Shown: positions 9,263 to 18,736, numbered from the stretch's first letter. The stretch is 64,000 nt of DNA from Shewanella waksmanii ATCC BAA-643 (GCF_000518805.1 NZ_JAEH01000001.1:62001-126000), one strand, 5' to 3'. Made by a program: numbers and translations. Notes: generated by a model from the sequence alone, not told the origin.

Positions 9263-10354
9263 ATGCTATTTAGTACTAAGCTAAAACAACAAAATCAAGC
9301 TTTACAGCAGCAACTCGAAACACTGACCGCTGAGTATCAGCAACAGGTTGAATCATTAAAACAACAATTGCTGGAAAAAGACCAACTCTTGGCTAACCTC
9401 ACCGCCAGCCAAGAGCTGGATGCTGCATTAATGCTGAGCCATTTACGAGGCGGCGAAATGCTCACAGCCATTCGTTCCGGATTGGCCCACAGCGCAGACA
9501 ACTTGGTCCATGAAAATGATGAGCTAAAGGTGCTCGATGAGATGTTCAATCAAACCCATACAGCATTGAATCGCTTGTCTTCTAGAGCAACTAATATTGT
9601 TGGCCAAGCCGACAAGAGCATGCATGCAACTGAAGAGCTGAATCGAACTGCCAGCTCAATTGGCGGTTTAGTTCAATCGATACAGGAAATATCCGATCAA
9701 ACAAACCTGTTGGCACTCAATGCAGCGATTGAAGCAGCACGAGCAGGGAGTGCTGGTCGAGGTTTTGCAGTCGTTGCTGACGAAGTGCGTAATTTGGCAG
9801 CCAAGGCACATCAGGCCAGTGGCAAAATTGAAACTCTGGTCAATCAAGTGATGAAGCAAACTCAAAGCATCAGAACCACCATCAGCGATAATCAACAATG
9901 TGCCATGGAAGTGTCTGCCTCATCTGAGCAAATCGATGCAGTAGTGCGCAGCGTCCTCAACAAATCAGCACACATGCAGGAGGTTATCCGCATCGCGACA
10001 GCGCAAACGTTTTTAGATACGGTGAAATTGGATCATGCAGTCTGGAAAAATAATATCTATCAACAGATAGAGCAAAACCAATTCTCTACACCGGTTAACA
10101 CCCACACAGAGTGCCGACTAGGAAAATGGTACTTTGAAGGTCAAGGGGCGCAACTTTACCGTCACTTGCCGAGTTTTAATCTTATCGATCCACCGCACAA
10201 GAGCGTACACGAATCGGGCAAACAGGCGTTGGCAGCTGGACTCAAGCAAAATTATCAAGACATCATCGCACAGATCAACAATATGGAAGATGCCAGTGAG
10301 CAGGTGGTTGCGGCGATTGACAGCTTATTACAAGAAGTGATAACTCAACGCTAG
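9263..10354 (+). CDS. Soluble methyl-accepting chemoreceptor with C-terminal CZB domain
   Basis: 363 residues with no transmembrane segment. Residues 1-60 are a Gln-rich coiled coil. The MCP signalling hairpin follows, with the near-invariant tip [18 protein letters not shown] and [14 protein letters not shown] at about residues 145-180. The C-terminal part is a CZB (chemoreceptor zinc-binding) domain: [15 protein letters not shown] and HKSVHE supply the expected His/Cys/His/His zinc ligands. Known soluble CZB receptors sense zinc or oxidants such as hypochlorous acid and act through CheA/CheW in the cytoplasm. The gene is a monocistron with its own promoter region. Confidence 0.93.
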   Translation: MLFSTKLKQQNQALQQQLETLTAEYQQQVESLKQQLLEKDQLLANLTASQELDAALMLSHLRGGEMLTAIRSGLAHSADNLVHENDELKVLDEMFNQTHTALNRLSSRATNIVGQADKSMHATEELNRTASSIGGLVQSIQEISDQTNLLALNAAIEAARAGSAGRGFAVVADEVRNLAAKAHQASGKIETLVNQVMKQTQSIRTTISDNQQCAMEVSASSEQIDAVVRSVLNKSAHMQEVIRIATAQTFLDTVKLDHAVWKNNIYQQIEQNQFSTPVNTHTECRLGKWYFEGQGAQLYRHLPSFNLIDPPHKSVHESGKQALAAGLKQNYQDIIAQINNMEDASEQVVAAIDSLLQEVITQR

Positions 10355-10872
10355 CACTGCTTTGTTGAACAAAAAAAGCGGTCATCCATGACCTTATCGA
10401 TGCACTGCCACCAAGTAGGTGGCAGCCTGAAATCAACTCGCCATAAAATGAAAGTGCTAATTAAAGCCACTGTTCGTTAGCGACTGTTATCCATAACATA
10501 ACAAGGTTAATAAACTACCTAGCGGTAAAGCATACTCAAATGTGCTGGTATCCCTGGCTCTCAACAGGAATGCCAAACACTATCTCAGTCAAATAGGGCA
10601 AGATTTGCTAGCCCTATTTGGCCGCTAGCTTAACGGCAAACTACACAAGTGCATAGTCACACGAACAACTGGATCCCTTCCCTTGTAAAATACTTCCATA
10701 GCGATCACATTTTCTCAGTCAGTATGATTGCGTTTGCATCGACTAAATGGAGCCGATAAATTTTGCTAACATTTATTCGATTGACTTCTGACGCGATTCT
10801 TACAAGATAGAGCGGTTTAATAAAAAATAAAATTGACAGCACTACCGCACTCTTGAAGGAATTAAGAAAACA
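10355..10872. other. Intergenic region with two perfect hairpins
   Basis: A 518-bp gap without a coding ORF. It holds an 8-bp perfect inverted repeat with a 5-nt loop (10405-10425), likely the end of the chemoreceptor transcript though without a T-run, and a 10-bp perfect inverted repeat with an 11-nt spacer (10590-10620). The second hairpin is unexplained. The last 30 bp carry the AAGGA ribosome site of the M13 peptidase gene. Confidence 0.55.
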
Positions 10873-12936
10873 ATGAAAAAGTCCTTAGTCGCAATCGCAT
10901 TAGCCACAAGCTTATTGACCGCTTGTGGTACCTCAGAGGTAAACACTAATAGTACTAGCGCCACCGCTCCCGCCGCCAAAGCAGAGCTAGGTAGCTTTGG
11001 GGTTGATTTAACCGCACAAAATGAAGCAGTTAAACCGGGTGATGATTTCTTTATGTACGCCAGTGGTACTTGGTATGACAACTATGTCATGCCTGCAGAC
11101 AAAACTCGCTTTGGTGCATTTACCGGTCTTGCTGAGCGCAGCGAAAAGCAGGTAAAAGAGATCATCGATGACATCGCCAGTCGTAAAGACCTCAATGCCG
11201 AAGAGCAGTTAATCGCTGACTTCTACAACGCTTATATGGACACCGACACCATAAACAAGCAAGGCATTACCCCAATTAAACCCACTCTTGAGCAAATCAG
11301 CGCGATCCAAAATACTGATGATTTGACCAAAGTTTTTGGTCAAGCGTGGCTCACTGGCGCAGCATCACCTATTGCAGGTGGTATGTGGTTTAACCGGTTA
11401 GACCCCAACCAGTATCAAATGTCGATTGGTGCCAGCGGTCTTGGCTTGCCGGATCGTTCTTACTATCTTGAAGACAGCGAGCGCTTCGCCAATATTCGCA
11501 GCGCTTATGTCGCCCACATTGCTGAAATGCTCGCGTATGCAGGCATTGAAGATGGACAAGCACGTGCAGAAGCCATTTTAGCGCTGGAAACAAAAATGGC
11601 AGAAGGCCAGTGGCCTCGTGAAAAACGCCGTAATCGTGACCTAACCCTGAATCAAATCGCCCGTGCTGATCTTGCTAAGAGTTACCCCGGCTTTGACTGG
11701 GATCTCTACTTCAAGCAAACCGGCTACCAAGTACCTGAGCTGAATATTTCACAGCCTGATCCTGTCAACGCCATGATTACCTTGGTGAATGAACAGCCTC
11801 TTAATGTATGGCAAGACTACTTGACCTTCCATACCATCAGCAACAATGCAGACTTACTGGCTGAAGATATCTACAACACCAGTTTTGCGTTTTACGGCAA
11901 AATACTGCGCGGTCAAGAAGAGCCTCGTCCACGTTGGAAACGTGCCGTGTCAGAAATGTCTGGCACTCAGTCGCTAGGTTTTGCCATCGGTAAAGTCTAC
12001 GTTGCCCGCTACTTCCCAGAATCTTCTAAGAAGCAGATGGCAGAGTTGGTTGAAAACCTGCGCACCGCTATGGGCCAACGTATCGATGGCTTAGATTGGA
12101 TGGGGGCAGAAACTAAAGTCAATGCGCACGCTAAACTCGCCGCATTCAACCCTAAGATTGGTTATCCAGATGTATGGCAAGAGTTTGATGGCCTAGCGTT
12201 AACCAAGGACAACCTACTGACTAATGTACAGAACCTGCGCCAATTCTTCCGCGAAGACAGTGTCGCAAAAGAGCTCAAGAAAACCGATCGCAACCGCTGG
12301 GGCATGACACCACAGCGCGTGAACGCCTACTACAATAGTTCGTTCAATGAGATTGTATTCCCAGCGGCTATTCTGCAACCACCGTTTTTCGATCCTAATG
12401 CCGACCCTGCAGTCAACTATGGCGGGATTGGTGCCGTTATTGGCCACGAAATGGGACACGGGTTTGATGACCAAGGTTCTAAATCGGATGCCAACGGTAT
12501 TCAGCGTAACTGGTGGACAGATGCTGACCGCGCAGCTTTTGAAGCCAAAGCTGATCAGCTTGCCGCGCAATACAGTCAGTACGAGCCAATTCCAGACAAC
12601 TTTGTTAATGGCCGTAACAGCCTTGGCGAGAACATTGGTGATGTCGGCGGACTGGCGATGGCTTACCACGCTTACAAGCTTAGCCTCAACGGCAAAGAAG
12701 CCCCTGTCATTGATGGGGTAACAGGTGATCAACGCTTCTTCCTTGCTTGGGCACAAGTTTGGAAAGAAAAGCGTACTGAACAAAGCATGCTTAATCAGCT
12801 GCGCGCTGGTACCCACGCGCCAGGTCGCTACCGCGCCCTAGCACCGCGTAACCACGATGCATGGTACAAAGCCTTTGATGTTAAGCCAGGTGATAAACTG
12901 TACCTTTCTGAAGAAGAACGTGTTCGTATTTGGTAA
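10873..12936 (+). CDS. M13-family zinc metallopeptidase, lipoprotein (PepO-like)
   Basis: 687 residues, the usual length of the neprilysin/PepO family. Residues 1-18 form a lipoprotein signal with lipobox LLTAC (Cys18), so the enzyme is anchored on the outside of the inner membrane or in the outer membrane. The zinc site is GHEMGHGFDDQG, with His525 and His529, and the third ligand region is ENIGDVGGLAMAYHAY. The NAYYNSSFNEIVFPA substrate-binding segment and the C-terminal family signature APGRYR are present. It cleaves peptides on the amino side of hydrophobic residues in known relatives. Single gene with a good downstream terminator. Confidence 0.93.
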   Translation: MKKSLVAIALATSLLTACGTSEVNTNSTSATAPAAKAELGSFGVDLTAQNEAVKPGDDFFMYASGTWYDNYVMPADKTRFGAFTGLAERSEKQVKEIIDDIASRKDLNAEEQLIADFYNAYMDTDTINKQGITPIKPTLEQISAIQNTDDLTKVFGQAWLTGAASPIAGGMWFNRLDPNQYQMSIGASGLGLPDRSYYLEDSERFANIRSAYVAHIAEMLAYAGIEDGQARAEAILALETKMAEGQWPREKRRNRDLTLNQIARADLAKSYPGFDWDLYFKQTGYQVPELNISQPDPVNAMITLVNEQPLNVWQDYLTFHTISNNADLLAEDIYNTSFAFYGKILRGQEEPRPRWKRAVSEMSGTQSLGFAIGKVYVARYFPESSKKQMAELVENLRTAMGQRIDGLDWMGAETKVNAHAKLAAFNPKIGYPDVWQEFDGLALTKDNLLTNVQNLRQFFREDSVAKELKKTDRNRWGMTPQRVNAYYNSSFNEIVFPAAILQPPFFDPNADPAVNYGGIGAVIGHEMGHGFDDQGSKSDANGIQRNWWTDADRAAFEAKADQLAAQYSQYEPIPDNFVNGRNSLGENIGDVGGLAMAYHAYKLSLNGKEAPVIDGVTGDQRFFLAWAQVWKEKRTEQSMLNQLRAGTHAPGRYRALAPRNHDAWYKAFDVKPGDKLYLSEEERVRIW

Positions 12937-12961
12937 TCATTAGCTGATTTATTACTAAAAC

Positions 12962-12990
12962 AAAACGCCAGTCAATGACTGGCGTTTTTT
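12962..12990 (+). terminator. Terminator of the M13 peptidase gene
   Basis: A 13-bp inverted repeat (12962-12974 with 12976-12988) ends in a run of six T. It is 26 bp past the stop codon. The remaining 250 bp up to the pilin gene show nothing I can name. Confidence 0.85.
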
Positions 12991-13240
12991 ATTGAACATG
13001 CCGCTAAAAAAGAACCACAATAAGCTCAGTTCTAACCATCAATGGTATTGAAATTACTGGACATAACATTAATACCTTAAGCGATACAGCACGCTGACAT
13101 ACCTAACGATAGGCCTCTGCACTCTGTTACACCACCTCAGCCAACTGACTATCATTTCTATACTGGCATGGCGCCAAAAGATAACTAATCCGCCTTCAAC
13201 TCCTAGATAATGCCCAACAATTATTGAGGAGGCATTATCT

Positions 13241-13735
13241 ATGAAAGGTAATCAAGGTTTTACCCTAATCGAATTAGTTGTAGTGATTATTGTGCTCGGT
13301 ATTCTAGCGGTCACCGCAGCACCTAAATTCATTAACTTACAAAGTGACGCTTATGAGTCAACCTTACAAGGCATGTCGGGTGCTTTGCTCAGTGCCAATA
13401 ATTTAGTGTATTCGAAAGCCGCCATCAACGGTGTTGAAAACGTCGAATCCATTGATGCATCTAGCATCGGTGATGAATATGTTGGCGGGACGTTAGTCTA
13501 CGGCAAGATGCAAGCGGATGAGACCACTTTAACCCTATTTGTTGAGGGGCTAGATGATACCGAAGCTTGGACACTCGAGCCAAACGGCACCGTTAATATG
13601 CGCATCCATCCTGCTGGACACGCTACTATCGGTGCTGGTGCGGGGAACTGCTTTGTACAATACAGTCATCAATGGACTGACGTGCTAGGTAACGTCTATC
13701 CGGCTAAAACCACACTGTACACCGATGACTGCTAA
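13241..13735 (+). CDS. Type IV pilin-like protein (MSHA-type prepilin)
   Basis: 164 residues. The N-terminus MKGNQGFTLIELVVVI is a class III prepilin signal: a short basic leader, the G-F cleavage site between residues 6 and 7, and Glu at mature position 5. The hydrophobic helix ILGILAVTAAPKFINLQ follows. The mature domain has a Cys pair near the end (NCFVQYSH and the terminal DDC), as in MSHA-type and minor pilins. Processing needs a PilD-type peptidase, which is not in this window. No assembly genes are adjacent, so this pilin is an orphan. A strong AGGAGG ribosome site precedes the ATG. Confidence 0.88.
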   Translation: MKGNQGFTLIELVVVIIVLGILAVTAAPKFINLQSDAYESTLQGMSGALLSANNLVYSKAAINGVENVESIDASSIGDEYVGGTLVYGKMQADETTLTLFVEGLDDTEAWTLEPNGTVNMRIHPAGHATIGAGAGNCFVQYSHQWTDVLGNVYPAKTTLYTDDC

Positions 13736-13773
13736 GGTTAACAAAAACAGCTAATTAACTGCTTTTGTTAACC
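13736..13773. terminator. Bidirectional hairpin between convergent pilin and methyltransferase genes
   Basis: A 15-bp inverted repeat with one mismatch (13736-13750 with 13759-13773) begins right at the pilin stop codon and covers the last codons and stop of the methyltransferase gene. Its length and position suit a shared terminator. Confidence 0.65.
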
Positions 13774-14717
13774 TGTAGTCGCCATGCAAGTATTTGTTTG
13801 TCGTCACTCACTAAACTATCTAGGCTGGCTAGGGTTACTTTATTTGTCAAACAAGGCTGCAGTGTCGCTAACAACGTCTCCTGAGATTGAGCAGCGGCAA
13901 TTAATTCACCCAAGCGGGTTTTTAATGCAAGTTGCTGTTCCGAGCAATGATTAATAAAGCTCTGGCGCTTATCTAATGGCCAGCCTAAACCCTGCTTAAA
14001 ATACTGGGATACATATGTAAGCAACTCGCTATCTTCAAGCCCTTGCTGGCTAATTTGTGCCAATATCGACAGTGCCTCATTGAGCGAAATACGCAAGGAT
14101 TCGCACTCCTTACTGGTTTTAATCACTTCAAGGTCTTGTTGCGTACGTACTTGAATCATGGCATTCGCTAGACCTGCCAAGCAGTCGATGACTTGAGCGG
14201 CTTTTGGATGACTAATGACCTGCAAAATGTCACGATTGCGATTGATAATTAGTGAATCTTCATGGTGCCCAATAATGACTAATTTGCCACCTGGCTTCAG
14301 GACTCTTATTGCTTCAACAAGCGATTTATTTAAATCAGAGTATTCTATTCCAAATTGAGAAGTAACAATATCAAAATGATCATCAGGAAAACTCAGTTTC
14401 GCGCAATCCACGCCACCGATTAGTTCGACGGCTAGGTACTCCGAATTCTTAGGGCGGTAATCATTAACAGTGGCAAGGTCCACTCCTATTACCTGACCAT
14501 ACTTTTTATCTTCAGCGAAGTGGTCTGCAATCAGCTGCGGAATAGCGCCATTACCCGTTGCTAAATCCAGCACAGCAAAGTTATCTGGTAAATTAACGAT
14601 TATATCTTGCCATACCTCTTTTAATACGCCGGTATAGTTACCTGAAAAACTCTGACCAAATGACGTGATATGCCCTTGTTGCCAGTAATTGCTCCAATGC
14701 TGATTCGGTGTTGTCAT
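13755..14717 (-). CDS. Class I SAM-dependent methyltransferase
   Basis: A 320-residue cytoplasmic protein. The SAM-binding motif I is VLDLATGNGAIPQL at about residues 48-61, motif II surrounds VIGVDLATVNDY, and the post-motif DIVTSQFGIEYSD precedes RVLKPGGKLVIIGH, the typical strand-5 motif of ubiquinone/menaquinone-type methyltransferases. The C-terminal 140 residues are helical and match nothing I recognise. The substrate is unknown. The gene is single, convergent with the pilin gene, and shares its terminator. Confidence 0.88.
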   Translation of the reverse strand: MTTPNQHWSNYWQQGHITSFGQSFSGNYTGVLKEVWQDIIVNLPDNFAVLDLATGNGAIPQLIADHFAEDKKYGQVIGVDLATVNDYRPKNSEYLAVELIGGVDCAKLSFPDDHFDIVTSQFGIEYSDLNKSLVEAIRVLKPGGKLVIIGHHEDSLIINRNRDILQVISHPKAAQVIDCLAGLANAMIQVRTQQDLEVIKTSKECESLRISLNEALSILAQISQQGLEDSELLTYVSQYFKQGLGWPLDKRQSFINHCSEQQLALKTRLGELIAAAQSQETLLATLQPCLTNKVTLASLDSLVSDDKQILAWRLQVNKSS

Positions 14718-14822
14718 GCTTAAGCTCTTATTGTTGTCGTTAGAATGGGAGAGGCGACGACTTATTAATTGGTCTTCAATACTAGGTCAAAGTGGTGACT
14801 CATAGCAATCAACTAAACTATG

Positions 14823-15071
14823 TTAATGTTTATTTTTGACGCCATTTTGTACCAGCGATTTACCGCTGTTAAAAACTTCATCGGTTATCCAGCGGGCATG
14901 CAATAGCTTGTGGTTATTATCAAACACCGCGACAAAATGGCGACCATCTGCATTATTGGTCGCCATCCCCACACCAGCGACATTCTCTAACCCTAAGCCA
15001 CCACTCTCAACCGCTAATAAAAAGCTTTCTAGGTCGGCGAGATTATCGATTACATCTTGTTCATTGTTCAT
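14823..15071 (-). CDS. Small conserved-looking hypothetical protein
   Basis: 82 residues, acidic N-terminus, no signal peptide or membrane segment. The middle has a Gly-rich GGLGLENVAGVGMATN stretch and a beta-type segment HFVAVFDNNHKLLHARW. I do not recognise the family. The amino-acid composition is normal for a globular protein, and the gene sits upstream of the methyltransferase on the same strand (105-bp gap), so it may be cotranscribed. Confidence 0.55.
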   Translation of the reverse strand: MNNEQDVIDNLADLESFLLAVESGGLGLENVAGVGMATNNADGRHFVAVFDNNHKLLHARWITDEVFNSGKSLVQNGVKNKH

Positions 15072-15512
15072 TGTTCATAAGCACTCTTGATGGTTTGGTT
15101 GCCAAAGACAGTTCAGCAAATACCTTTTTGGGAGGCGCCGCGGTCTTGGCTGATGAAGGTTAAGTTTGATGGGCCGATTTTTTCAACTAACGTCCATGCT
15201 GTCAACGGCGGCTTGCAAGAGCCGGGGTCACTTTACCAGCAATTAGCCACTTGAAATCGTTGGACTTTGAGTGGGTTTGGTTTTTTTAGATATAAAAAAC
15301 AATAAAAAACCACATAAAATCAAATAGAAAAAGTGACCTACTGCACAATTAGTTTGCCTACGTAAACCAAGTGGTTGCAGTTAACATTTTGCCGTCAGAA
15401 CCACATGGTAAGGTGTGTTCATGCCCGCTAGCAGATGCACTCTGTGTATTTGTGTGGCCGTTTTAACTCTTTGTTCGCATCATAGGCTTTCATGATAAAT
15501 AGGTTTATCCAT
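15072..15512. other. Intergenic region with a possible 54-codon ORF
   Basis: A 441-bp stretch. From 15090 to 15254 on the plus strand an ATG opens a 54-codon frame with a plausible composition (it contains KVKFDGPIFSTN and QEPGSLYQQLAT), but there is no ribosome-binding site. I treat it as a weak candidate gene or a remnant. The rest is AT-rich (notably 15280-15340) and probably holds the promoter of the downstream exported protein. Confidence 0.3.
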
Positions 15513-15848
15513 ATGAAAAAAACACTCTACTTAAGTTTGTTAACTTGCGTTTTATCAACCTCTGCAGTGGCAGAAAACCTCGATCCTGATATCGCGGTTG
15601 GGATGGCAGGTCTAATGGTTTGTAGTACTTTCTACAGTGAAAATAATATGCAAGTTGAGGGGACAATTGTCGGCTCAGCCGCCACTGCCCATATGAAGGC
15701 GGGAATAGATCAAATGATAGTCAGTGAACAGACCAGCGAAAAGCTTGAGGCTTACATGGACAATTTCAAAGCATCCAGTAAAGAGCAACGCTTTCAAATT
15801 TGTGACCAAGCCATCGAGTTTGCACGCACCAGCCGTTTTGCCGGTTAA
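15513..15848 (+). CDS. Small exported protein of unknown function
   Basis: 111 residues from the ATG at 15513; a longer frame starts at 15492 but the signal peptide begins at the second Met. Residues 1-20 are a Sec signal peptide (MKKTLYLSLL... ending SAVA|EN). The mature part is about 90 residues, helical, with two Cys (MVCSTF and QICDQA) that could form a disulfide. It is probably periplasmic. I do not recognise the family. Single gene, closed by a perfect hairpin at 15858-15880. Confidence 0.7.
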   Translation: MKKTLYLSLLTCVLSTSAVAENLDPDIAVGMAGLMVCSTFYSENNMQVEGTIVGSAATAHMKAGIDQMIVSEQTSEKLEAYMDNFKASSKEQRFQICDQAIEFARTSRFAG

Positions 15849-15857
15849 CTAGCCAAA

Positions 15858-15880
15858 CAGGCTAGTCGATGACTAGCCTG
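15858..15880. terminator. Hairpin between convergent genes
   Basis: A perfect 10-bp inverted repeat with a 3-nt loop lies between the stop of the small exported protein and the stop of the nitroreductase. There is no clear T-run on either side. Confidence 0.6.
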
Positions 15881-15906
15881 TATAATGCAATTAAGCCTAC
15901 TTAAGT

Positions 15907-16566
15907 TTATAGCACTGCAATCACATCTTCTGCAGCTAGACGCGCTTTAGGCAAACCATGGTTATAGTCATCGCCATCAAGATGATAGCCAATAGCCAGC
16001 GCAAACTCACACACATAACCGTCTAGTTCTGCATCAAAAGCTTCACCAATTAACGTAGCATCGACCCCTTCCATTGGCGTGGAGTCAATCCCTAAACGGG
16101 CTAACACATGCAGAGTATTGCCCAGTGCGATATAAGTCTGTGCCTTGGTCCAGTGACCGTTAAACCCTGACTCGTCGGTGTTCGACTCGGCGAAGGTAAA
16201 GCCACCATTTAACATGTTGTCGTACATTTCAGCAGGTAAATGTCCTGAACTCACTTCGACATCAACACGTTTGCGATAATCATCTTTGCTGAAATATGGG
16301 TTGTGAGCAAATAAGATAATGTGTGATGCTTCTTTAGCGTGAGGCTGATTGAACTGATGCATTTTGGCAAAAGTATTGTGAAAGCGTTGCTTAGCCTCGG
16401 CCGTTTCTAGCACGATAAACTTCCAAGGTTGAGAGTTTATTGAAGAGGCTGATAAACGCATAGCTTCTGTCAATACCGCCATATCATCAGCAGCAACACG
16501 TTTGCTGGCATCATACTTTTTAACGGTGTAGCGGCGATTTAGGTCACGGATAATAGGATGAGACAT
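15907..16566 (-). CDS. NAD(P)H-dependent nitroreductase family protein (NfsB-like)
   Basis: 219 residues, the usual size for the NfsB branch of FMN-dependent oxygen-insensitive nitroreductases. Visible marks are the N-terminal RRYTVKKYD (FMN phosphate-binding Arg region), RLSASSINSQPWKFIV (FMN contact Ser-x-x-N-x-Q-P-W), and the later KAQTYIALGNTL and GIDSTPMEG segments. It reduces nitroaromatics or quinones with NAD(P)H in the cytoplasm. Its neighbours include other flavin oxidoreductases (NemA, flavin reductase) but it is not in an operon with them. Confidence 0.9.
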   Translation of the reverse strand: MSHPIIRDLNRRYTVKKYDASKRVAADDMAVLTEAMRLSASSINSQPWKFIVLETAEAKQRFHNTFAKMHQFNQPHAKEASHIILFAHNPYFSKDDYRKRVDVEVSSGHLPAEMYDNMLNGGFTFAESNTDESGFNGHWTKAQTYIALGNTLHVLARLGIDSTPMEGVDATLIGEAFDAELDGYVCEFALAIGYHLDGDDYNHGLPKARLAAEDVIAVL

Positions 16567-16732
16567 GGCGGATTTCCTTACTAAGTAATGTTAATGGCGC
16601 CATATTACGTCCATAAACCTACCCAATAAATGGGAATTAAAACCAATCATTATGGATAAAAGTATCCACAATAAGACATACCACTTATCATCTTAGCCAT
16701 CGCTTAATGCCACCTAAACGCTACCTTGTCCC

Positions 16733-17731
16733 TCAATCCAAACAGGTCTTGTAGTTGATCTGATCGCAAAAGCGTAGCGGGATCTCTACGGTATGTTGAT
16801 ACGACTGCTGATTGACGATTTGATACAAGGTTTTAATGGCCTGCTTACCCATTTCAAATGGGTTTTGACCCACATTTGCTGCTACCACCCCCTCTGCCAA
16901 GTAAGTCATCTGCTGCCGGGCAGTATCGCCAATAACCAGTACCATTTGCTGCGATTGTAGTGCCTCCCGGTAAGGTTCAACGGTGAGTCGAAAAGTGTCT
17001 GAAAATTGCACCCACCCCCCTACCGCAACAAAAGCATCGACCAGATCGTCATTGTAGAGTTTTAAAACAGTTTGCAAATCTTGGAGTGCATCTACATTGT
17101 GGCCAAAGTTGTGCATTGGTGGCCGAAACTCTCGCCAACCGTTCTCTCCTTGCAACCTTTCACCTGGGGGCTTAGTGTAGGTTTTTCCTGATAGTGCCAT
17201 ACGAATACCCATCACCCGTTGATTGAGATTAGGCGAATCTGGGCGGCCACTTTGTATTATCAATACCCCACCATCAGGTCTAAGACGCTGCAGCTGCATG
17301 CCTAAGCCTTGGCCTATTGCAAGGTTGTCTGAGCCAACGTAGGCCTTGCGAATATTGGGGTTGGTTTGTAGGGTTGCTGCACTAAAATCTGCATCATAAG
17401 TAATAAGTGGAATGCCTAAACGCGCAGCTTTTGCCACACTGTGAGCGGCCAAAAATTCTGACTGTGTCACGGCAATGGCAATGCCATCGACACCTTGATC
17501 AAGCAGCTCAGATATAATTTTATCTTGCAGCCTGACATCAATATGTTTGTTGCCTCTAAAAATACACTCGACATTGCCCAGTTCAGCGGCGGCAACACGG
17601 CACCCTTCTGCGGTCGCCATAAAGAACGGGTTATCGGTTTCTTTGGGAACCATAGCAAGGCGCCATGTTTTGGCAAATGCAGGCGTTGCAAAACATAAAC
17701 TCGCTATCAGACCTAACCAGCTCAATCGCAT
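16733..17731 (-). CDS. Orphan periplasmic sugar-type substrate-binding protein
   Basis: 332 residues. Residues 1-20 are a Sec signal peptide (ending AFA|KT). The mature protein has the ribose-binding (Peripla_BP_4) pattern: LAMVPKETDNPFFMATAEG at the first strand, LLDQGVDGIAIAV, IPLITYDAD, AYVGSDNLAIGQGLG and later VAVGG and GDTARQQM. Three Cys in the mature chain are unusual. No permease or ATPase gene is adjacent, so it either serves a transporter encoded elsewhere or acts as a sensor input for a kinase. A TorT-like role is possible in principle but no partner kinase is beside it. The ligand is unknown. Confidence 0.82.
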   Translation of the reverse strand: MRLSWLGLIASLCFATPAFAKTWRLAMVPKETDNPFFMATAEGCRVAAAELGNVECIFRGNKHIDVRLQDKIISELLDQGVDGIAIAVTQSEFLAAHSVAKAARLGIPLITYDADFSAATLQTNPNIRKAYVGSDNLAIGQGLGMQLQRLRPDGGVLIIQSGRPDSPNLNQRVMGIRMALSGKTYTKPPGERLQGENGWREFRPPMHNFGHNVDALQDLQTVLKLYNDDLVDAFVAVGGWVQFSDTFRLTVEPYREALQSQQMVLVIGDTARQQMTYLAEGVVAANVGQNPFEMGKQAIKTLYQIVNQQSYQHTVEIPLRFCDQINYKTCLD

Positions 17732-17945
17732 ATGCAGTCCTCACTTTCCGTTCGGCAAACGATGCTGTTAATAAGTATAGGTATGGGCGGTTATATAGGA
17801 AAGTATTAGCCAAAATCAGCATGCAGGCGCAGATATCGCCGCCCGGTCAGCGAGCCTCGCATTCGGTTACAAACTGGCAATTGAATCGTTTTAACGTCAA
17901 TGCTAGGGTCTAGTCAAAGAAACAAATAAGACTAAGGAAAGCATA

Positions 17946-18699
17946 ATGTTGAAGAAAATTCTTGCTAGTGTTGGCATCGGCAAAGCAACAGTCGATACCC
18001 TACTGTTAAGCCCTCAGCTCAAAGCCGGAGAAGATTTCAGCGTCGAAGTTATTATTAAAGGTGGCGACGTAGAACAACAAGCTTAATGGATTAGAGTTTG
18101 CCATTATGGCGCAGGCCAAAACCGAACAAAAACTGGGCGATGAAGAGGTCAAATACAATAAGAGTGTCGTGCTTCAAAGTTGGAAGCCGATGCTTAATCA
18201 AACGATTGGGGCTAACGAGACTCTCAGCCGCCAGTTTAAACTCAATTTGCATCCAGAAGCCCCTGCAACACGTCTATTTGGGCAGCAGATAGCCAAGGTG
18301 TGGCTACAAACTGGGCTAGACATTAAAAACGGTATTGATGGGAGTGATAAAGATCCACTCGTAATCGAACCTTCTAATACACAATTGGCAGTGCTAGAGA
18401 TGATTGAAAACAGCGGTTATCGGTTATACAAAACCGATATTGAAGCCGGTGGCATAAGAACACGCGAATTTAGCTCTCACCTGCCCTGTTACCAAGAATA
18501 CGAATTTAAACCTCAATCTCGCTCATTCTTTGGCGCGCGAGAACTTGAAGTAACATTTGTCGACAATGGCGCAGAAACTGGGGTACTTATCGAAATTGAC
18601 CGGGCCTTTGTCGGTGACGGTTATCGTAGCATCTCAATCCCTAACCACTGTGATAGTGTTGAATCAGTCAAGCCGTATATTGAACGATTACTAAGCTAA
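17946..18699 (+). pseudogene. spo0M family gene broken by a +1 frameshift
   Basis: The first frame runs from ATG 17946 to TAA 18084-18086 and encodes MLKKILASVGIGKATVDT through KGGDVEQQA, the classic N-terminus of Spo0M (arrestin-fold) proteins. The next frame continues the family without a gap: codons from 18082 read LNGLEFAIMAQAKTEQK and go on to 18699. One extra base at about 18081 explains the break; removing it gives one protein of about 250 residues, the family's usual length. Spo0M in Bacillus affects sporulation control; its role in Gammaproteobacteria is not settled. It may be a true mutation, a sequencing error, or less likely recoding. An ATG at 18106 could still start the C-terminal part. 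Confidence 0.85.
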
Positions 18700-18709
18700 T
18701 CAGCTCCGA

Positions 18710-18736
18710 CCAGTACTGGTTAATTACCGGTACTGG
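18710..18736. terminator. Shared hairpin between spo0M and the EamA gene
   Basis: An 11-bp inverted repeat with one mismatch and a TAATT loop lies across the ends of two convergent genes. It includes the EamA stop codon. Confidence 0.6.

Noticed and set aside
12214-12816. A 200-codon minus-strand frame
   Set aside because: Antisense to the M13 peptidase catalytic region, including the zinc motif; no ribosome-binding site and no family likeness.
16733-17731. TorT identity for the orphan binding protein
   Set aside because: The fold fits, but no torS/torR or tor reductase genes are nearby and the sequence is closer to general sugar-binding proteins.
18075-18090. Programmed +1 frameshifting in spo0M
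   Set aside because: The slip site (CAA GCT TAA) does not allow good re-pairing of the P-site tRNA in the +1 frame, unlike the known prfB site. A mutation or sequencing error is simpler.
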